Positions 1-7,469 of a DNA stretch of 10,175 bases are shown here, piece by piece. Below the pieces are notes generated by a model. It did not search any database, was not told where the DNA came from, and was given only the letters and a program-made list of their open reading frames with translations. Numbering within the stretch: position 1 is the first letter of the stretch; the number at the start of each line of letters is the position of its first letter. The DNA lies in the NCBI GenBank assembly GCA_050330975.1, contig JBHJHK010000507.1, positions 1 through 10,175 of the forward strand, read 5' to 3'. The stretch comes from JBHJHK01 sp050330975. GTDB taxonomy: Bacteria; Pseudomonadota; Gammaproteobacteria; Competibacterales; Competibacteraceae. The position numbers and the translations under genes were made by a program.

Positions 1-147
1 CCCACCATAACCCACACCGACACCCCCACCCCCCCCCCCCCCCCCCAACCCCCACTCCACCCCCCCCCCCGCCCGCTACACCCCCCGGGCCCACCGCGGC
101 GCCCGAGCCCAACCCCCCCCCCGGCCCAAGGTGCATTACCCCCCCCC
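1..147. other. C-homopolymer low-complexity contig edge, probably artefactual
   Basis: This stretch is dominated by C runs (for example about 17 C at 30-46 and 10 or more at 61-70) broken by single A, G or T bases. Its composition is unlike the rest of the window, which is GC-rich but normally mixed. It should hold the first codons and the promoter of the ammonium transporter, yet no ATG or GTG in the transporter frame and no Shine-Dalgarno is visible. The transporter frame happens to have no stop codon through it, but C-rich sequence rarely contains stops, so this proves little. I infer low-quality sequence at a contig end, such as reverse-complemented poly-G calls. A genuine simple repeat is the less likely alternative. 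Confidence 0.7.
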
Positions 148-1383
148 GACCTCGCCTACGCCCTCGACAACCTTTGGGTGCTCCTCGCCGGCATCCTCGT
201 GGTGTTGATGCAGGCGGGCTTTGCCCTCCTGGAGGCGGGATTCAACGCCGCCAAGAACGCCGTCAATATCTTTTTCAAAAACACCATCGACTTGAGTATC
301 GGGGTGCTGTTGTTCTTTTTGCTGGGGTTTGGCCTGATGTACGGGACGAGCTTCGACGGTCTCATCGGCACCAGCGGCTTCGGCTTGGTGGGCGTCGACC
401 AGCCCATCGGCGGCATCGCCCCGATGATTTTCTTTTTCTTCCAGGCGGCGTTTGCCGCCACGGCCACCACCATCTGCGCCGGCTCCGTGGCGGGGCGCAT
501 GGGGTTTCTCAACTACATGCTCACCAGCGCCGTCATCACCGGAGTGATCTATCCCATCAGCGGCCATTGGGTGTGGGGCGGTGGCTGGTTGAGCGAACTG
601 GGCTTCCACGACTTCGCCGGATCCTTGGTGGTCCATGCTGTGGGGGGCTTTGCCGGCCTGGCCGGTGCGTTGGTGTTGGGGCCTCGGTTGGGGCAATTTG
701 GCTACACCGGCGGGTTGCTGGATTTGAGTCGCCTGGACAAAGCCCATCTGTTGCCCCACAACTTACCCCTGGCGGGCCTTGGGATGTTGATTTTGTGGAT
801 CGGCTGGTACGGCTTTAACGCCGGCAGCGAATTGGCCATCTATGGCCGCGACCACGTGGACAGCATCGCCCTCATCGTCCTCAACACCACCCTGGCCGCC
901 AGCGCCGGAGCCGTGACCACCACCGTGGCCACCCGCCTCATGTACCAAAAACCCGAACTGTCCATGACCCTCAATGGTACCATCGGCGGCTTGGTGGGCA
1001 TTACGGCCTGTTGCGACGGCATTTCCCCCCAAGATGCCATCATCGTCGGCGCCGTGGCGGGGCTTTTAGTGATCTTTGGGGTCGTATTTTTGATTCGAAT
1101 CAAGATCGATGACACCGTGGGAGCCTGGGCTGTCCATGGCCTCTGCGGCATCTGGGGAGGAGTGGCCTACGGTTTGTTCAGCCCCGACGGCAATCTACTG
1201 GTGCAAATCATCGGTTCTCTGGCCATTTCCGGGTGGGCATTTTTGACCACCTTGACCTTCTTTTGGTTGATCCACAAGACCATAGGCCTTCGGGTACCGG
1301 AAAACAGCGAACTCGTTGGTCTCGATACCTTTAGCCACGGCGAACGGGCCTATCGCCAAGACTTGGTGGGAGAAACGCGATGA
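148..1383 (+). CDS. amt: Ammonium transporter (Amt/MEP/Rh family), 5' end not resolved
   Basis: This is an inner-membrane ammonium channel that takes up NH4+/NH3. Recognisable Amt sequence starts at about 148 (DLAYALDNLWVLL), upstream of the first available start, a GTG at 178. That GTG lies inside the first conserved helix, so the true start is lost in the C-rich edge. Numbering from the 178 codon, the family motifs are MQAGFALLEAGF (11-22), D145 and the twin pore histidines H153 (VVHAVGGF) and H320 (WAVHGLCGIWG). The cytoplasmic C-terminal motif GLDxxxHGExAY (381-392), which contacts PII/GlnK proteins in this family, is intact. About ten hydrophobic segments are visible, and the protein is near family length. 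The stop overlaps the next gene's start by four bases (ATGA), so the two are probably one operon. No glnK gene lies downstream, where it commonly is. The family call is very secure; the 5' boundary is not. Confidence 0.95.
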   Translation, partial: DLAYALDNLWVLLAGILVVLMQAGFALLEAGFNAAKNAVNIFFKNTIDLSIGVLLFFLLGFGLMYGTSFDGLIGTSGFGLVGVDQPIGGIAPMIFFFFQAAFAATATTICAGSVAGRMGFLNYMLTSAVITGVIYPISGHWVWGGGWLSELGFHDFAGSLVVHAVGGFAGLAGALVLGPRLGQFGYTGGLLDLSRLDKAHLLPHNLPLAGLGMLILWIGWYGFNAGSELAIYGRDHVDSIALIVLNTTLAASAGAVTTTVATRLMYQKPELSMTLNGTIGGLVGITACCDGISPQDAIIVGAVAGLLVIFGVVFLIRIKIDDTVGAWAVHGLCGIWGGVAYGLFSPDGNLLVQIIGSLAISGWAFLTTLTFFWLIHKTIGLRVPENSELVGLDTFSHGERAYRQDLVGETR

Positions 1384-2249
1384 ACCCCAACCTAGTGGAG
1401 GCCCTCAAGCACGAGGCCGCCCAATACACCTTTGACAACTTCGCCAAAATTCAGCCCCGCACCGACCGCCACTACGAGTACGAAGAGGACTACCGGCGCT
1501 GGCGGCGCAAGGTCGAGGAACTCATCGGCCGCGAGTTCGGCCCCGAGGACTTGCCCCAAAAGCTCCTAGCCAAGGCCTTGGGATTCCAGGACATCAACCG
1601 GGGCGACACCATCGCCCCCCGGGACTTCGACCGGGCTCGGGACCTCATGGTCCAGGCCCTCGACATGGCCTTGCGGGGGCAAACCCGCCCAGCCACGGTG
1701 TCCAGCCTCAAGCCAGTGGGCCGGGAGGAGGCCGGTGGGAGTCGGGAGGCCCCAACAGATGCCACGGCCGTCACATCCCCCCCCATCTCAGCAGAGACCC
1801 CGCCTGCGGCGATGGGGGGGGCGCCATCGACGTTGATCTATATCAACGACACCAGCAACGCCTTGGCCAAGGACACCGTGGTGTTGGTGGAAGAAATGTT
1901 GCAACTTCTGAATATCACTGGTGTTTTGGCCCAGGGCGACGACTTGTTCACCCCCGACAGCCAAGCCCTCCCCCAAGGCGTCCTGGGGCACTGGGGGGCG
2001 GTGGTGTGCGTCACGGGCCACGGTCCAGGTCAGCTCATCGCCGAAGACCAACTCATCAGCGTGGGGGCGGTGTGCGCCCTCTACCGCCACCGGACGCTGT
2101 TGTTGTGGGATAAACGGCTGCCGGTGCCCACGCCTTTGCTGGGGATTCCGCGCATCGGTCTAACGGCCAAACCCCTAGACCTCGCCGAGGGCATGGAGAT
2201 TATGACCCACCTCAAGGCCTTTGGCTCGCCGGAGACAGGGGCGAGCTGA
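1380..2249 (+). CDS. Unrecognised 289-aa protein coupled to Amt; C-terminal half resembles a TIR-like/Rossmann nucleotide-binding fold
   Basis: I do not recognise a characterised family. The ATG overlaps the amt stop (ATGA) and has a good Shine-Dalgarno (GGGAG, 7 bases upstream), which supports both the start and translational coupling. Three parts are visible. Residues 1-100 form a charged, helix-rich domain with many Arg/Glu/Tyr. Residues about 101-149 are a Pro/Ala/Ser/Thr-rich linker. Residues about 150-283 alternate hydrophobic strands (TLIYIND, GAVVCVT, RTLLLW) with helices (LAKDTVVLVEEMLQLL). That order, with an LxGI near the end (253-256), resembles the predicted nucleotide-binding TIR-like proteins. 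The glutamate usually found at the motif before the last strands is not evident here (ISVGAVCALY, 226-235), so enzymatic NAD cleavage is doubtful. No signal peptide or membrane helix is seen, so it is probably cytosolic. A role in regulating the transporter is inference from position only. Confidence 0.75.
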   Translation: MNPNLVEALKHEAAQYTFDNFAKIQPRTDRHYEYEEDYRRWRRKVEELIGREFGPEDLPQKLLAKALGFQDINRGDTIAPRDFDRARDLMVQALDMALRGQTRPATVSSLKPVGREEAGGSREAPTDATAVTSPPISAETPPAAMGGAPSTLIYINDTSNALAKDTVVLVEEMLQLLNITGVLAQGDDLFTPDSQALPQGVLGHWGAVVCVTGHGPGQLIAEDQLISVGAVCALYRHRTLLLWDKRLPVPTPLLGIPRIGLTAKPLDLAEGMEIMTHLKAFGSPETGAS

Positions 2250-2266
2250 CCGTGCAAAGAGGCCCC

Positions 2267-2746
2267 CTAGGGGAGCAAAAACTGCCCCCCAGCTCCCAAG
2301 ATCACCACCACCACGCCCAGGGTTAGGTTGATGATCATAAAAAGCCGCACCTTGCCCCCTTGGACCCCGGCTCCACTCCAGTCTTGAGCGGCCAGGGCGC
2401 GTTTGAAGCGGCGGTAGGGGGCGAAATAAATGTGAAAAAACAACAGCACCATCAAGATGCCCAGGCCCAGCATGAGGTGGACGTAGAGGCCGATATTGGC
2501 CATGCCGCCGTAGAAGCCGTAGATCATGGCAAAGCCCGTGAGCAAGATCACGGCGATGGAAGCCCACACCCAGGGAAAGAACCCGCTGAAAACCCGCTGT
2601 TGTAACTGGAGGCGCTGGGGGGCCTCCAGGGGGTTGGCGGCGGGGCGCAACACCACGAGGGCGAAGAACAAGCCCCCCACCCAAACCGTCGAGGCCAGGG
2701 CGTGGAGGGCTAGGTTGACCCCGTGGAGCACCAGGGAATAATCCAT
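2267..2746 (-). CDS. CopD-like four-helix integral membrane protein
   Basis: This 159-residue protein consists almost entirely of four hydrophobic helices at about 10-34, 53-77, 84-108 and 135-156. The first contains LHALASTVWVGGLFF followed by VVLRPA, a pattern typical of the CopD/PF05425-like family of copper-resistance or haem-associated membrane proteins. His8, His15, His90 and His105 lie in or near helices and could bind metal or haem. The start at 2746 was chosen because GGAG lies 9 bases upstream; a longer reading from 2812 would translate a tandem DNA repeat and has no comparable signal. The gene is 75 bp downstream of the amidase gene on the same strand, so it may be cotranscribed. 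No copC is adjacent, so a role in copper handling is not supported by context. Family call is fairly secure, function is open. Confidence 0.72.
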   Translation of the reverse strand: MDYSLVLHGVNLALHALASTVWVGGLFFALVVLRPAANPLEAPQRLQLQQRVFSGFFPWVWASIAVILLTGFAMIYGFYGGMANIGLYVHLMLGLGILMVLLFFHIYFAPYRRFKRALAAQDWSGAGVQGGKVRLFMIINLTLGVVVVILGAGGQFLLP

Positions 2747-2768
2747 TGCACGTGACTCCGTCGTCTGT

Positions 2769-2797
2769 GGAGGAAGGGTTAAAGGAGGAAGGGTTAA
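2769..2797. repeat. Two-copy 14-bp direct repeat between the amidase and CopD-like genes
   Basis: GGAGGAAGGGTTAA occurs at 2769-2782 and again, perfectly, at 2784-2797, separated by one A (period 15). It lies in the 75-bp gap between amiC and the CopD-like gene. On the transcribed (minus) strand the copies read TTAACCCTTCCTCC. No coding use is supported. It may be a simple tandem duplication or a binding site for a regulator. Confidence 0.8.
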
Positions 2798-2821
2798 GGG
2801 GAGACGGCGCATTCCCCGGAG

Positions 2822-4147
2822 CTAGCGAGCGGCCCACTCCACCCGACGGGGATGGCGCCGCTCCGGGGGCAAGTGGCGGTGATAGTCCCGCAACCCCGTC
2901 ATTAGCGCCTCGGCCAAGAACCGCTGGTGGCGGGGATCGTTGAGCTTGCGCTCCTCGATGGGGTTGGAGATAAAGGCCAACTCCACCAGCACTGAGGGGA
3001 TATCGGGGGCTTTGAGCACGGCAAAGGCCGCGCGTTCCACCTCGGGCTTGTGGACCTTGCCCAAGCGGCCCAGGCGGGCCAACAGCAAGTCGGCCAGGCG
3101 GCGACTTTCGGCCAGCACGGCATCGTGATAGATGGAGAAGACCACCGGCGCCAGGGTGTGGTCATCCACCTCGATGCGGCCGCCGCCGATGAGGTCGGAT
3201 TGGTTTTCCCGCTTGGCCAGGTAGCGGGCGGCGGTACTGGACGCCCCTTGGGTGGAGAGAATGTACACCGACGCCCCCTGGGCGCTCCGGCGGGTAAAGG
3301 CGTCGGCGTGGATGGAGATAAACAGATCGGCCTGCTGGCGGCGGGCGACGTCGATGCGCTCGGCCAGGTGGAGATAGCGATCGTCCCGCCGGGTCATGAT
3401 GGCCCGCATACCCGGGGTGGCGTCCACCAGCCGGGCCAACTTGCGGGACACCGCCAGCACCACGTCTTTTTCATAGGTGCCCTGGGCGCCGATGGCTCCG
3501 GGGTCTTTGCCGCCGTGGCCGGGGTCGATGGCCACCACAAAGTCCCGCCGACGAGGGGGCTTAGGCCTTGGCACGGGGACGGCAGGGGGTGTGCTCGGCT
3601 TGGGCCTTGGCGTGACCGACTGTTCTCCGCCGCCGGCATTGGCCAACGATAGCAGCTGGGGCGGGGACGCCATGGTTTCGCCGCCGGGGCGGGTCAGCTG
3701 GACGATCAAGCGGCGCCCTTGGGCGGCCAGGGCGACGCGCCCCTCCATGGGCTGCACCAGGTCGAAGACCAGGCGCAAGTCGTAGCCGGCCCGCACCCCG
3801 GTGCGCAGGCGCCGCCAATGGCGCGACGCCAACCCATCCCCCCGACCCCGCCAGCGGGCGTTGATCAGATCCACCACCAGCCGCGGCGGGTCCTCCAGGG
3901 CAAATACCCGGTGGGGGGTGGGACCGCTGAGGTCGAAGTGGACCTCGGCGCCATAGTCGCGCTCCACCACCTGGACCGGGGCGACGAGTACCCCCGCCGT
4001 GGTGGGGGCCGCCCCAGCCACCCCGGGGATCCAACACCAGCTCAGCCACATCAGTGGCAACAGCCACACCCAGCGTCTCAAGGGAGCTGCGGTGGAGCCC
4101 AAGGGGGGGCCAAGCCCCCGGGGTCGACGATCAAACCCAATGTCCAT
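2822..4147 (-). CDS. amiC: N-acetylmuramoyl-L-alanine amidase, AmiC/AmiB type with AMIN domain
   Basis: This secreted zinc amidase cleaves the bond between N-acetylmuramic acid and the stem peptide and splits septal peptidoglycan during cell separation. A signal peptide is visible at about 24-46 (RRWVWLLPLMW ... GVAGA). An AMIN domain follows at about 52-152 (DPPRLVVDLINA at 86-97), used for targeting to the septum. A Pro-rich linker spans about 175-200 and an Amidase_3 domain about 202-423. Zinc ligands H211 (IDPGHGGKDPGAIG), E226 (YEKDVV) and H280 (SIHADAF) and catalytic E389 (IPSVLVELAFISN) are all present. The EN.SDL...S segment at 314-348 covers the region that forms the autoinhibitory helix in AmiB/AmiC. 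Length (441) is normal. Start at 4147 has GGGAGG six bases upstream. It lies 49 bp after tsaE, as in the amiB cluster of E. coli, so amiB would be an equally fair name. Confidence 0.95.
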   Translation of the reverse strand: MDIGFDRRPRGLGPPLGSTAAPLRRWVWLLPLMWLSWCWIPGVAGAAPTTAGVLVAPVQVVERDYGAEVHFDLSGPTPHRVFALEDPPRLVVDLINARWRGRGDGLASRHWRRLRTGVRAGYDLRLVFDLVQPMEGRVALAAQGRRLIVQLTRPGGETMASPPQLLSLANAGGGEQSVTPRPKPSTPPAVPVPRPKPPRRRDFVVAIDPGHGGKDPGAIGAQGTYEKDVVLAVSRKLARLVDATPGMRAIMTRRDDRYLHLAERIDVARRQQADLFISIHADAFTRRSAQGASVYILSTQGASSTAARYLAKRENQSDLIGGGRIEVDDHTLAPVVFSIYHDAVLAESRRLADLLLARLGRLGKVHKPEVERAAFAVLKAPDIPSVLVELAFISNPIEERKLNDPRHQRFLAEALMTGLRDYHRHLPPERRHPRRVEWAAR

Positions 4148-4196
4148 AGCATCCTCCCGTTACCGGGGCATCAACCGCGGGATCAACGACACGTCA

Positions 4197-4706
4197 TCAG
4201 TGCTTGGGGGGCAACAGCCCATCTCGGGACGCCCTCGCCACCCCGGGCAGGCGCCAGTCCACAGCCCCTAGGGTCGAGCGCCCGGCGTCACTGGTAGCCG
4301 TCACCACGGCGCGCCTTCCCGTGGTCACAAGCCCAAGGGCCACCTCCAGGTCGGGCTCCGGCAGCCACCCCGCCCCTCGCTCGGGCCACTCCACCAGCAA
4401 CAGGCCCTGGTCCAATTGGTCCCGAAAACCGGCAAATTCCAGCTCCTCGGGGTCGGCCAAGCGATAGAGATCCCAGTGGTAGATCCCCTGCCCCACGTCG
4501 GGATAGGGTTCCACCAGGGTATAAGTGGGGCTCTTCACCCTTCCCCCATGGCCCAATCGCTGCAGCCAACCCCGGACCAAGGTGGTTTTGCCACTGCCCA
4601 AAGGGCCGCGCAAAAACACCAACCCCCGCGGGCACTCCAGGGCCAAGGCCCCCCCCAGGGCCTTGGTGGCAGCCTCGTGGGCCAGGTGCAACACCACCGG
4701 CGCCAC
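4197..4706 (-). CDS. tsaE: tRNA t6A biosynthesis ATPase TsaE
   Basis: This cytosolic ATPase works with TsaB and TsaD to form N6-threonylcarbamoyladenosine at position 37 of ANN-decoding tRNAs. The GTG start at 4706 overlaps the TAG of nnrD by one base (TAGTG) and begins just before family homology. An upstream in-frame start at 4856 would add 50 Arg/Gly-rich residues antisense-like in character, so it was rejected. From this GTG the protein has 169 residues: P-loop GPLGSGKTT (34-42), SPTYTLVEPY (59-68), HWDLYRL (77-83) and VEWPERG (105-111). These are the diagnostic TsaE motifs in the right order. No strong Shine-Dalgarno is seen, consistent with translation coupled to nnrD. It is slightly longer than the E. 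coli protein through a C-terminal tail. Confidence 0.94.
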   Translation of the reverse strand: MAPVVLHLAHEAATKALGGALALECPRGLVFLRGPLGSGKTTLVRGWLQRLGHGGRVKSPTYTLVEPYPDVGQGIYHWDLYRLADPEELEFAGFRDQLDQGLLLVEWPERGAGWLPEPDLEVALGLVTTGRRAVVTATSDAGRSTLGAVDWRLPGVARASRDGLLPPKH

Positions 4707-6211
4707 TAGGGATTGACCCAGGCCCCGAGGGCCGCGAAGAGGTCCGAGGCCATGAGACCCCGCTGCCCCCGCTCCGCGGCCACCTCGTCGGCGGCGGCGG
4801 CGTGGACGAACACCCCCACCCGGGCGGCGGCGGCCGGCGGCAAGCCCTGGGCCCATAGCCCGGCGATGATCCCCGTGAGAACATCACCCATCCCCCCCGA
4901 GGCCATCCCCGGGTTGCCGGCCCGGCACACCCAACACTGGCCCTCGGCCACCACCAAGGTACCGGCCCCCTTGAGGACCACGACGCCGCCGTAGCGCCGG
5001 TGGAGAGCCTCGGCGGCGGCGAAGCGGTCGGCCTCCACTTGGCTGACCTCCATCCCCAACAGGCGGGCGGCCTCCCCGGGGTGGGGGGTGAGTATCCAGT
5101 CTTCCCGTCGCCGGGGGCGGCGGGTGAGGAGGTTGAGGCCGTCGGCATCCACCACCAAAGGCCCTGTAAAGGTCAAAGCCGCCTCCCACAGCCTGAGCCC
5201 CCAGTCCTCCTGGCCGAGCCCTGGCCCCAAGGCCACCACCGTGGCCCGCCGCAACAACCCCCGCAGGTCGGCGGGGGAGTCCACGCCGCGGAACATCACT
5301 TCGGGCACCACGGCCGCCTGGACCGGGGCGTGGGCCGGGCGGGTGGCGACACTGACCAACCCCGCCCCCGCCCGGGCGGCCCCTTGAGCCGCCAGGCGGG
5401 GGGCACCGGCCATCCCCACGTCGCCCCCCACCACCAAGACGTGGCCATAGCGGCCCTTGTGGGCGGCGGGCTCCCGGGAAGGTAGCCACACCGCCAGGTC
5501 TTGGCCGCTGTCCAACAGGGCAGCGGGTACCTCTTCCCGGTAGAGGTGAGGGGGAATGCCCAAATCGGCAAAGGCCACGGTGCCGCTGTAGTGGCGGCCG
5601 CTACCGGTAAACAGCCCCCGCTTGAGGCCGACGAAACTCATGGTGAAGTCGGCGCGGACCGCCACCCCCTGGGGTTGGCCACTGTCGGGATGGAGCCCCG
5701 AAGGGATATCCAGCGCCAACACCGGCGCTGGACAATCATTGATGGCCTCGATGGCCTCGCGCCACACCCCCTCCACGGGCCGGTTGGTGCCAATCCCCAA
5801 CAAAGCATCCACCACCAGTTCCACCCCGTCGAGGGACGTGGAGTCAAAGGGGGCCACCGGTACTCCGGCGGCGGCGGCGGCCTCAAAGGCATCAAAGGCG
5901 TCGCCCTTGAGGGTTGCCGGGGGGGCCAGGTGGGCGACGGCCACCGTCAATCCCCCTTCGAGGGCCAAGCGGGCCATGACATAGCCATCGCCGGCGTTGT
6001 TGCCGGCGCCGCACACCACCAACCAGTACTGGGCCACCGGCCAGCGCCGACGGGCGGCGGAGAACGCCGCCGCCCCGGCCCGGGCCATGAGGGTGGCGCC
6101 GGGGATACCGCCCTCTGCCATGGCTCGCCCGTCGAGGTGATGCACCTGGGCGGCGCGGTAGAGGGCGGCGGGCAGGAGGGGGGCGTGGCGGGAGGCGGGT
6201 GCTCTGAACAT
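4706..6211 (-). CDS. nnrD: Bifunctional NAD(P)H-hydrate epimerase / ADP-dependent NAD(P)H-hydrate dehydratase
   Basis: This enzyme repairs hydrated, inactive NADHX and NADPHX. The N-terminal YjeF_N domain interconverts the R and S epimers and the C-terminal ribokinase-like domain dehydrates the S form at the cost of a nucleotide. The N-domain (about 15-225) has GAGNNAGDGYVMARLA (68-83), VVDALLGIGTNRPVEG (133-148) and LALDIPSGLHPDSG (165-178). The C-domain (about 235-500) has KGRYGHVLVVGGDVGMAGA (252-270), LGPGLG (328-333), VVDADGLNLL (353-362), TPHPGEAARLLG (375-386) and NPGMASGGMGDVLTG (433-447) with probable catalytic D443. Length 501 matches the family. Start 6211 is the first ATG before homology; only a weak GAG precedes it. 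It heads the cluster with tsaE and amiC and is divergent from queG. It corresponds to E. coli yjeF (nnr). Confidence 0.95.
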   Translation of the reverse strand: MFRAPASRHAPLLPAALYRAAQVHHLDGRAMAEGGIPGATLMARAGAAAFSAARRRWPVAQYWLVVCGAGNNAGDGYVMARLALEGGLTVAVAHLAPPATLKGDAFDAFEAAAAAGVPVAPFDSTSLDGVELVVDALLGIGTNRPVEGVWREAIEAINDCPAPVLALDIPSGLHPDSGQPQGVAVRADFTMSFVGLKRGLFTGSGRHYSGTVAFADLGIPPHLYREEVPAALLDSGQDLAVWLPSREPAAHKGRYGHVLVVGGDVGMAGAPRLAAQGAARAGAGLVSVATRPAHAPVQAAVVPEVMFRGVDSPADLRGLLRRATVVALGPGLGQEDWGLRLWEAALTFTGPLVVDADGLNLLTRRPRRREDWILTPHPGEAARLLGMEVSQVEADRFAAAEALHRRYGGVVVLKGAGTLVVAEGQCWVCRAGNPGMASGGMGDVLTGIIAGLWAQGLPPAAAARVGVFVHAAAADEVAAERGQRGLMASDLFAALGAWVNP

Positions 6212-6364
6212 GGCTCAACGCTAATGAATTCAGCGGGTAAAATCCAGCGGGACGACCCCGTCAGGACGGCCCAGGGGCGAGGTGATGCCCCTTTGCAACA
6301 ATCCTTGACATTGTCACAATCTCAACGCACCCCTAAGGATAAGAACCCTCCCCGCCGAGACGCC
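6212..6364. promoter_or_regulatory. Divergent intergenic region between nnrD and queG
   Basis: These 153 bp must carry the start signals of both divergent units. The clearest candidate for queG is TTGCAA (6293-6298), 16 bp, CACAAT (6315-6320). A better -35-like TTGACA at 6305-6310 has no good -10 at 16-18 bp. A perfect 5-1-5 palindrome TGACATTGTCA (6306-6316) overlaps these elements and could be an operator. No clear promoter was seen for nnrD. All of this is pattern matching, with low confidence. Confidence 0.3.
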
Positions 6365-7453
6365 ATGAACTCCGACCGCTCCTCGAACCTCGACCTGGCC
6401 ACCCTCGCCTGGACCATCAAGACCTGGGGGTTAGAACTCGGCTTCCAACAGGTGGGTATCGCCCCCGTGGATCTGCCGGAGCACGAGGACCACTTGGCCC
6501 GCTGGCTGGCCCGGGGCTTCCACGGCGAGATGGACTACATGGCCCGCCACGGCACCAAGCGCAGCCGCCCGGGGGAATTGGTCCCTGGCACGGTGCGGGT
6601 GATCTCGGCCCGCATGGACTACTGGCCCCCCGGGGGTGCCAAGCCGTGGCGGGTCCTCAACAATCCCCGCTTGGGCTATGTATCCCGCTACGCCCTGGGA
6701 CGGGATTACCACAAGGTGATGCGCCAACGCCTCCAGGCGTTGGCCTCGCGCATCGAGGCGGCCATCGGCCCCTTTGGCTACCGGGCTTTTAGCGACAGCG
6801 CGCCGGTGTTGGAAAAGGCCCTAGCCGAGAGGGCGGGCCTGGGGTGGATCGGCAAACACAGCAACTTGCTCCACCGCCGGGCGGGGTCGTGGTTTTTTTT
6901 GGGGGAGTTATTCGTCGACGTACCCTTGCCCGTGGACGCGGCGACCACTCCCCACTGCGGCAGTTGTCGGGCCTGCCTGGACGTGTGCCCCACCGGGGCC
7001 ATCGTGGCCCCGTTTCAGGTGGATGCCCGGCGTTGTATTTCCTACCACACCATTGAACTCAAGGGTCCCATTCCCCTGGAGTTTCGCCGCGCCATGGGCA
7101 ATCGCATCTACGGCTGCGACGACTGCCAGTTGATCTGCCCTTGGAACAAGTTCGCCACCCCCACCGCCGAGGGAGATTTTCAGCCCCGCCACGGCCTCGA
7201 TGCCCCCGATTTGCTGGCCCTTTTCGCCTGGGACGAAGCCACCTTTGCCCAGCGCACCGCCGGCTCGGCCATACGCCGCCTTGGCCATGAGCGCTTTTTA
7301 CGCAATGTGGCCGTGGCCTTGGGCAATGCCCCTTTTAGTCCCGCCGTCGTCGAGGCCTTGGAGGGGCGGCGCCACCACGCCTCGGCCCTGGTGCGAGAAC
7401 ACGTCCTGTGGGCCCTGGCAGAGCAGCGGCTGAAGAAGCAGGGAAGCCCATGA
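6365..7453 (+). CDS. queG: Epoxyqueuosine reductase QueG
   Basis: This cobalamin-dependent iron-sulfur enzyme reduces epoxyqueuosine to queuosine in tRNA, the last step of queuosine synthesis. From the ATG at 6365 it has 362 residues, close to the E. coli length. FSDSAPVLEKALAERAGLG (142-160) contains the probable catalytic D144, then WIGKHSNLL (161-169). The first iron-sulfur cluster motif is CGSCRACLDVCPTGAI (198-213), followed by C224 in RRCISYHTIELKG. The second is YGCDDCQLICPWNK (249-262). All eight expected cysteines are present. A C-terminal HEAT-like helical region follows (about 303-352) for tRNA binding. The frame stays open upstream to 5501, but that part is antisense to nnrD and lacks homology. 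The Shine-Dalgarno is weak (CGAGA). It converges with the Yip1-like gene. Confidence 0.95.
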   Translation: MNSDRSSNLDLATLAWTIKTWGLELGFQQVGIAPVDLPEHEDHLARWLARGFHGEMDYMARHGTKRSRPGELVPGTVRVISARMDYWPPGGAKPWRVLNNPRLGYVSRYALGRDYHKVMRQRLQALASRIEAAIGPFGYRAFSDSAPVLEKALAERAGLGWIGKHSNLLHRRAGSWFFLGELFVDVPLPVDAATTPHCGSCRACLDVCPTGAIVAPFQVDARRCISYHTIELKGPIPLEFRRAMGNRIYGCDDCQLICPWNKFATPTAEGDFQPRHGLDAPDLLALFAWDEATFAQRTAGSAIRRLGHERFLRNVAVALGNAPFSPAVVEALEGRRHHASALVREHVLWALAEQRLKKQGSP

Positions 7454-7469
7454 CAAGGGCACCCTGGAG

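Noticed and set aside
1..147. Telomere-like, CRISPR or genuine tandem repeat at the left edge
   Set aside because: There is no fixed repeat unit or spacer pattern, only C runs, which fits an edge artefact better.
1380..2249. Defence system built on a TIR-like effector
   Set aside because: No partner such as a sensor, cyclase or nuclease is nearby, the catalytic Glu is not evident, and the gene is coupled to a transporter.
2264..2273. CCCCTAGGGG palindrome at the CopD-like stop codon, and a similar CCCTAGGG at 7512-7519
   Set aside because: Each contains a TAG stop in a C/G-rich context; with stems of 4-5 bp and no loop they are not plausible terminators, and chance is sufficient.
2175..2837. 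Minus-strand 220-codon frame overlapping the CopD-like gene
   Set aside because: It is Pro/Gly/Arg-rich, has no recognisable motif, and overlaps a better-supported membrane protein in another frame.
5501..6364. Long in-frame upstream extension of queG
   Set aside because: It is antisense to nnrD, Gly/His/Pro-rich and without family likeness; queG homology starts right after the ATG at 6365.
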